From Verrucomicrobiaceae bacterium (lineage in GTDB: Bacteria; Verrucomicrobiota; Verrucomicrobiia; Verrucomicrobiales; Verrucomicrobiaceae), in NCBI GenBank assembly GCA_021151605.1, contig JAGKWZ010000042.1:1-36091 (forward strand): a stretch of DNA of 36,091 nucleotides, in the 5' to 3' direction. Position 1 is the first letter of the stretch, and each line of letters starts with the position of its first letter. The position numbers and the translations under genes are program-made. Shown in pieces: positions 33,642 through 36,091 of the stretch. Under the pieces are notes generated by a model that worked only from the letters and a program-made list of their open reading frames with translations, was not told where the DNA came from and did no database searches.

Positions 33642-36091
33642 TCATTGCATCATCGCCTGCGGGGTGTCCTCTTTAAAAACAAAGGGTCGCAACTCGGCAA
33701 AGCGGGGCGCGCGCAGGAAGGGGTCTTCATCCAGTGTCTTTTCGGCGAGTTGCCGGGCGATGCGGACGAGCCGGGTGTCAGCAAGCAGTTCGGCGAACTT
33801 CAGCGGAGCCTGACCGCTCTGCGCCTTGCCCAAGACATCGCCGGGGCCGCGTCGTTTGAGGTCTTCCTCGGAGATGCGGAAGCCATCCGTCGTCTCCTCC
33901 ATGATGGCGAGCCGACTTTTGGCCTCCGCATCTTTATCAGGCACAAACAGCACGCAGTAAGAGGTGTGCTCACCACGCCCCACTCGTCCGCGAAGCTGAT
34001 GAAGCTGGGCCAGTCCGTAGCGCTCGGCATGGTGGATGTACATGACCGAGGCATTCGGCACATCGACGCCGACCTCGATCACGGTGGTGCTCACGAGCAC
34101 GTCGAGCTTCGCCGCGCGGAAGTCGCGCATGACGAGGTCTTTTTCATCCGCGCTGAGTTTCCCATGCAGAAGGCCGACACTGAAGTTCGGCAGCAGCTTG
34201 CACCACTCTTCGTAGCCTTTTTTGGCGGCGGTGACATCGAGCTTCTCCGACTCTTCGATCAAGGGATACACGAGGTAAGCCTGCCGACCTTCATCAAGCT
34301 GCTCGCGCAGGAACTTCGCTGCATCGGCCTGTTTCGATGACGGGCGCACCTTCGTGATGATTTTCCCGCGTTCCTTTGGGCGTTCGTCGATCGTGGAGAC
34401 ATCGAGATCGCCGTAGATCGTCAGTGTCAAAGTGCGCGGAATGGGCGTGGCGGTCATCACCAGCACATCGGGCGTATTGCCTTTTTGAATCAACTTCGCC
34501 CGCTGAGCCACGCCGAACTTATGCTGCTCGTCGATCACCACGAGCCCGAGGTTCTTTACCAGATCTTCGTCATGCAGCAGCGCGTGCGTGCCGATGAGGA
34601 TTTCGGGGCCAGGAGCGCGCGCGTCTCGCGTGCCATGGTCCGCATCCTGCGGAACATCGTCCCCAGGAGTCCAGATCCACGGATAATCCTCTTCCGGCCC
34701 CACGAGCGCTGCCTCGCGTGGATTGCGGATGATGTAGGAGAAGGTGCTTTGCAGGTCCTCCTCGGATCGGATCAGGCGATCAAAGCTCTCCTTCTCCCAC
34801 ACGCGTCCGTCGGGCCAGCCGGCTTTGATGATCTCCTTAGAGCTGAAGGATTTAATCGAGTGCATCAGCTCACTGAGCGGGTGGAAGACGGGATCGCCGC
34901 TTTCTGGATCACGGCTTTTGACACCGGGTTCCAAGAGCAGATGGACGTGGTCTGGCATGACGCAGGCTGCAAAGAGGTGGTAGCGCTGGACATGGAAGTG
35001 CCTCACGGCATCCAGGATGATCGTGCGGGCTTCGGGCGTCAGCGGGCGGCGTGCCGCTGTCGAGAAGGTGATGAAATACTTGCCCCAGGGGCGCTCGAAG
35101 TGCGGTAATCTTCTTTTCGCGTATCGAGTGGCATTAGGGAGCGCTGGGACGGTTTCTTGCGGGACGCGTGAAACAGCACGCGAGACGCGTGCGCTCCTGT
35201 CAAACAACTCCACGCCGCCCTCCTCCGCCCGCGTTCCGGTGCGCAATGCCACGTTCAGTCCCAGCGGCTCCAGCCACTTCCTTGCCGTGTTGAAATGCTG
35301 CTCGGCGAGGATCTGCGTCGGGGCCATCAGCGCGGCTTGTTTGCCTGCTTCCACGGCTCCCAGCATCGCGGCGAAAGCCACGACCGTCTTGCCGCTGCCG
35401 ACATCGCCATGCAGGAGTCGATTCATCGGGGCGTTGCTTGCCATGTCGCGCTGGATTTCCTCCAGTGATCGCTTCTGTGCGCCGGTCATTTCAAAGGGCA
35501 GCGCCTTTTCAAAATCCTGCACCAGCGGCCCCGCCACATGCGAGTGTCCACCCGACTCCAGCACGGCCCGACGACGCCGCACGACGCGGAGTTGATAGCC
35601 ATAAAACTCCTCCAGTGCGAGATAGCGCCGTGCCTTCTCCAGGGCCTCCATCGTCGCGGCGAAATGCACCGCCTTCAGCGCCCGTGCTCGATTCCAGCCT
35701 GCGAACTCACCTGCCTCGCTCGGCTTCGGCAGCACATCGGAGGCGAAGTCATCGCCCAGATGTTGAACCACATGCCACGCCGCCGTGCGCAGCGTCTTCT
35801 GTGTCACGCCCGCCTTCAGCCGATACACCGGCGTGATGCGGCCCGAGTGGATCGTCGTCGTGCCTTCCTCCTCCAGCACTTCATACTCGGGATGATCCAT
35901 CGAGAGCCGCCCTTTGAACTCCTTGATCTTCCCATAAACAATCAGCCGCTGCCCCTCCGCGATCACGCGACTCATGAACGGCATGGACCACCAGCGCAGC
36001 GTCAGCAGTTGCCCCATCGACGCACCGCCCGAGGGCTCCACCTGCGCTTCGAACATCCCGCCGCGTCCGAAGAACTTGTTCCCCGTCTTTG
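33642..36091 (-). CDS. recG: ATP-dependent DNA helicase RecG with in-frame transposase insertion, 5' end cut by window
   Basis: RecG remodels stalled replication forks and branch-migrates junctions. The frame stays open to the window edge (36091), so the N-terminus is missing; numbering here is from the first ATG at 36056. Visible parts: the end of the wedge domain, then helicase domains with Walker A GDVGSGKT (217-223), motif Ia MAPTQILAEQHF (244-255), DEQH box (509-512), TATPIPRT (535-542), and the C-terminal motifs STTVIEVGVDVPNASVM and QLRGRVGRGEHTSYC. Between LRTGTRAEEGGVELF and PEILIGTHALL lie about 200 extra residues (roughly 286-483) forming a Y1/HUH transposase. The usual short linker there is about 20-30 residues. 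Without the insert the protein would look like an ordinary RecG. Whether the chimera is active is unknown. Confidence 0.9.
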   Translation of the reverse strand, partial: KTGNKFFGRGGMFEAQVEPSGGASMGQLLTLRWWSMPFMSRVIAEGQRLIVYGKIKEFKGRLSMDHPEYEVLEEEGTTTIHSGRITPVYRLKAGVTQKTLRTAAWHVVQHLGDDFASDVLPKPSEAGEFAGWNRARALKAVHFAATMEALEKARRYLALEEFYGYQLRVVRRRRAVLESGGHSHVAGPLVQDFEKALPFEMTGAQKRSLEEIQRDMASNAPMNRLLHGDVGSGKTVVAFAAMLGAVEAGKQAALMAPTQILAEQHFNTARKWLEPLGLNVALRTGTRAEEGGVELFDRSARVSRAVSRVPQETVPALPNATRYAKRRLPHFERPWGKYFITFSTAARRPLTPEARTIILDAVRHFHVQRYHLFAACVMPDHVHLLLEPGVKSRDPESGDPVFHPLSELMHSIKSFSSKEIIKAGWPDGRVWEKESFDRLIRSEEDLQSTFSYIIRNPREAALVGPEEDYPWIWTPGDDVPQDADHGTRDARAPGPEILIGTHALLHDEDLVKNLGLVVIDEQHKFGVAQRAKLIQKGNTPDVLVMTATPIPRTLTLTIYGDLDVSTIDERPKERGKIITKVRPSSKQADAAKFLREQLDEGRQAYLVYPLIEESEKLDVTAAKKGYEEWCKLLPNFSVGLLHGKLSADEKDLVMRDFRAAKLDVLVSTTVIEVGVDVPNASVMYIHHAERYGLAQLHQLRGRVGRGEHTSYCVLFVPDKDAEAKSRLAIMEETTDGFRISEEDLKRRGPGDVLGKAQSGQAPLKFAELLADTRLVRIARQLAEKTLDEDPFLRAPRFAELRPFVFKEDTPQAMMQ
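34612..34633 (+). repeat. REP-like end, left copy
   Basis: Starts with GGAG, then one base, then GCGCGCG-TCT-CGCGTGC, a seven-pair stem with one G-T wobble. GGAG or GTAG followed by an imperfect palindrome is the classical layout of REP elements recognised by RAYT proteins. A second small hairpin (CCGCA-TCC-TGCGG, 34640-34652) lies just inside. Confidence 0.8.
35176..35197 (-). repeat. REP-like end, right copy
   Basis: Read on the minus strand: GGAG, one base, GCACGCG-TCT-CGCGTGC, a perfect seven-pair stem with a three-base loop. Including two flanking bases it matches the left copy, in inverted orientation, at 23 of 24 positions. Weaker similarity between the two arms continues inward for about 30 more bases. 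Confidence 0.82.

Larger units (their letters stand above)
34612..35197 (-). mobile_element. RAYT-like (REP-associated tyrosine transposase) element nested in recG
   Basis: This segment encodes a Y1-family HUH transposase domain in the same strand and frame as recG. The HUH motif is MPDHVHLLLEP (His370 and His372 in the RecG numbering from 36056). The catalytic tyrosine is Tyr441 in FSYIIRNPREAALVG, preceded by RVWEKESFDRLIRSEEDLQ, the usual RAYT order (W-x4-F-D-R-x-I-R-x-x-E-D-L, Y-I-x-x-N-P). The N-terminal LPHFERPWGKYFITFST matches the first strand. It is about 586-590 bp long and bounded by two REP-like sequences. No ATG precedes the HUH motif within the element, so the transposase would be made as part of RecG, or from a non-ATG start. 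No stop codon interrupts either arm. Confidence 0.85.

Noticed and set aside
34605..35213. Intein in RecG
   Set aside because: No Cys/Ser at the N-terminal splice position, no terminal His-Asn, and no splicing blocks; the insert has HUH transposase motifs and REP ends instead.

Overview
The window reads as chromosome from a Verrucomicrobiota bacterium, probably near Prosthecobacter/Verrucomicrobium. The main evidence is a planctomycete-type cytochrome/DUF1549/DUF1553 protein paired with a DUF1501 protein, a protein resembling the Minf_1886 family restricted to Verrucomicrobia and Planctomycetes, a very large secreted RCC1/Ig-like protein, and weak or absent Shine-Dalgarno sequences before most genes. 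This assignment comes from gene content; no rRNA or other phylogenetic marker was tested.

Layout. 1-1292 (minus): 5' part of a formate dehydrogenase alpha subunit that runs off the left edge. 1591-5699 (plus): a tight Tol-Pal operon (TolQ, TolR, TolA/TonB-like, TolB, Pal-like lipoprotein). 5704-8499: small envelope and housekeeping genes (L,D-transpeptidase, low-molecular-weight tyrosine phosphatase, membrane thioredoxin, FKBP lipoprotein, Minf_1886-like protein). 8635-10659: a sugar isomerase-like TIM barrel, with a clear terminator, divergent from pyrF. 10726-16034 (plus): two lipid enzymes, a membrane-embedded patatin-like phospholipase and a bifunctional OlsF-like acyltransferase. 16035-21364 (minus): the PSD1/DUF1501 pair with a ParE-type toxin-antitoxin pair lodged between its two members. 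21710-29250 (plus): a 1733-residue secreted RCC1-repeat protein, a GlcD-type flavin oxidase, and a broken ketosynthase-like gene translationally coupled to it. 29379-31459 (minus): an OFA-family MFS transporter with a 40-residue partner, and a second ParE-type toxin-antitoxin pair. 31507-36091 (minus): recG, cdsA and dxr.

The most notable object is in recG. The helicase frame is interrupted between motifs Ia and II by about 200 codons of a Y1/HUH transposase of the REP-associated (RAYT) kind. The insert is bounded by two outward-facing REP-like elements (GGAG, one base, then a 7-bp stem with a TCT loop), placed as terminal inverted repeats matching at 23 of 24 bases. No stop codon occurs across either arm, so one reading frame encodes RecG front half, transposase, RecG back half. 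This looks like a RAYT gene with its own REP ends sitting in frame inside an important DNA repair gene.

Functional themes are envelope maintenance (Tol-Pal, L,D-transpeptidase, FKBP), membrane lipid metabolism (CdsA, OlsF-like, patatin-like), isoprenoid supply (Dxr) and small-acid metabolism (formate dehydrogenase, OFA transporter, GlcD). No tRNA, rRNA, CRISPR array or prophage was seen.
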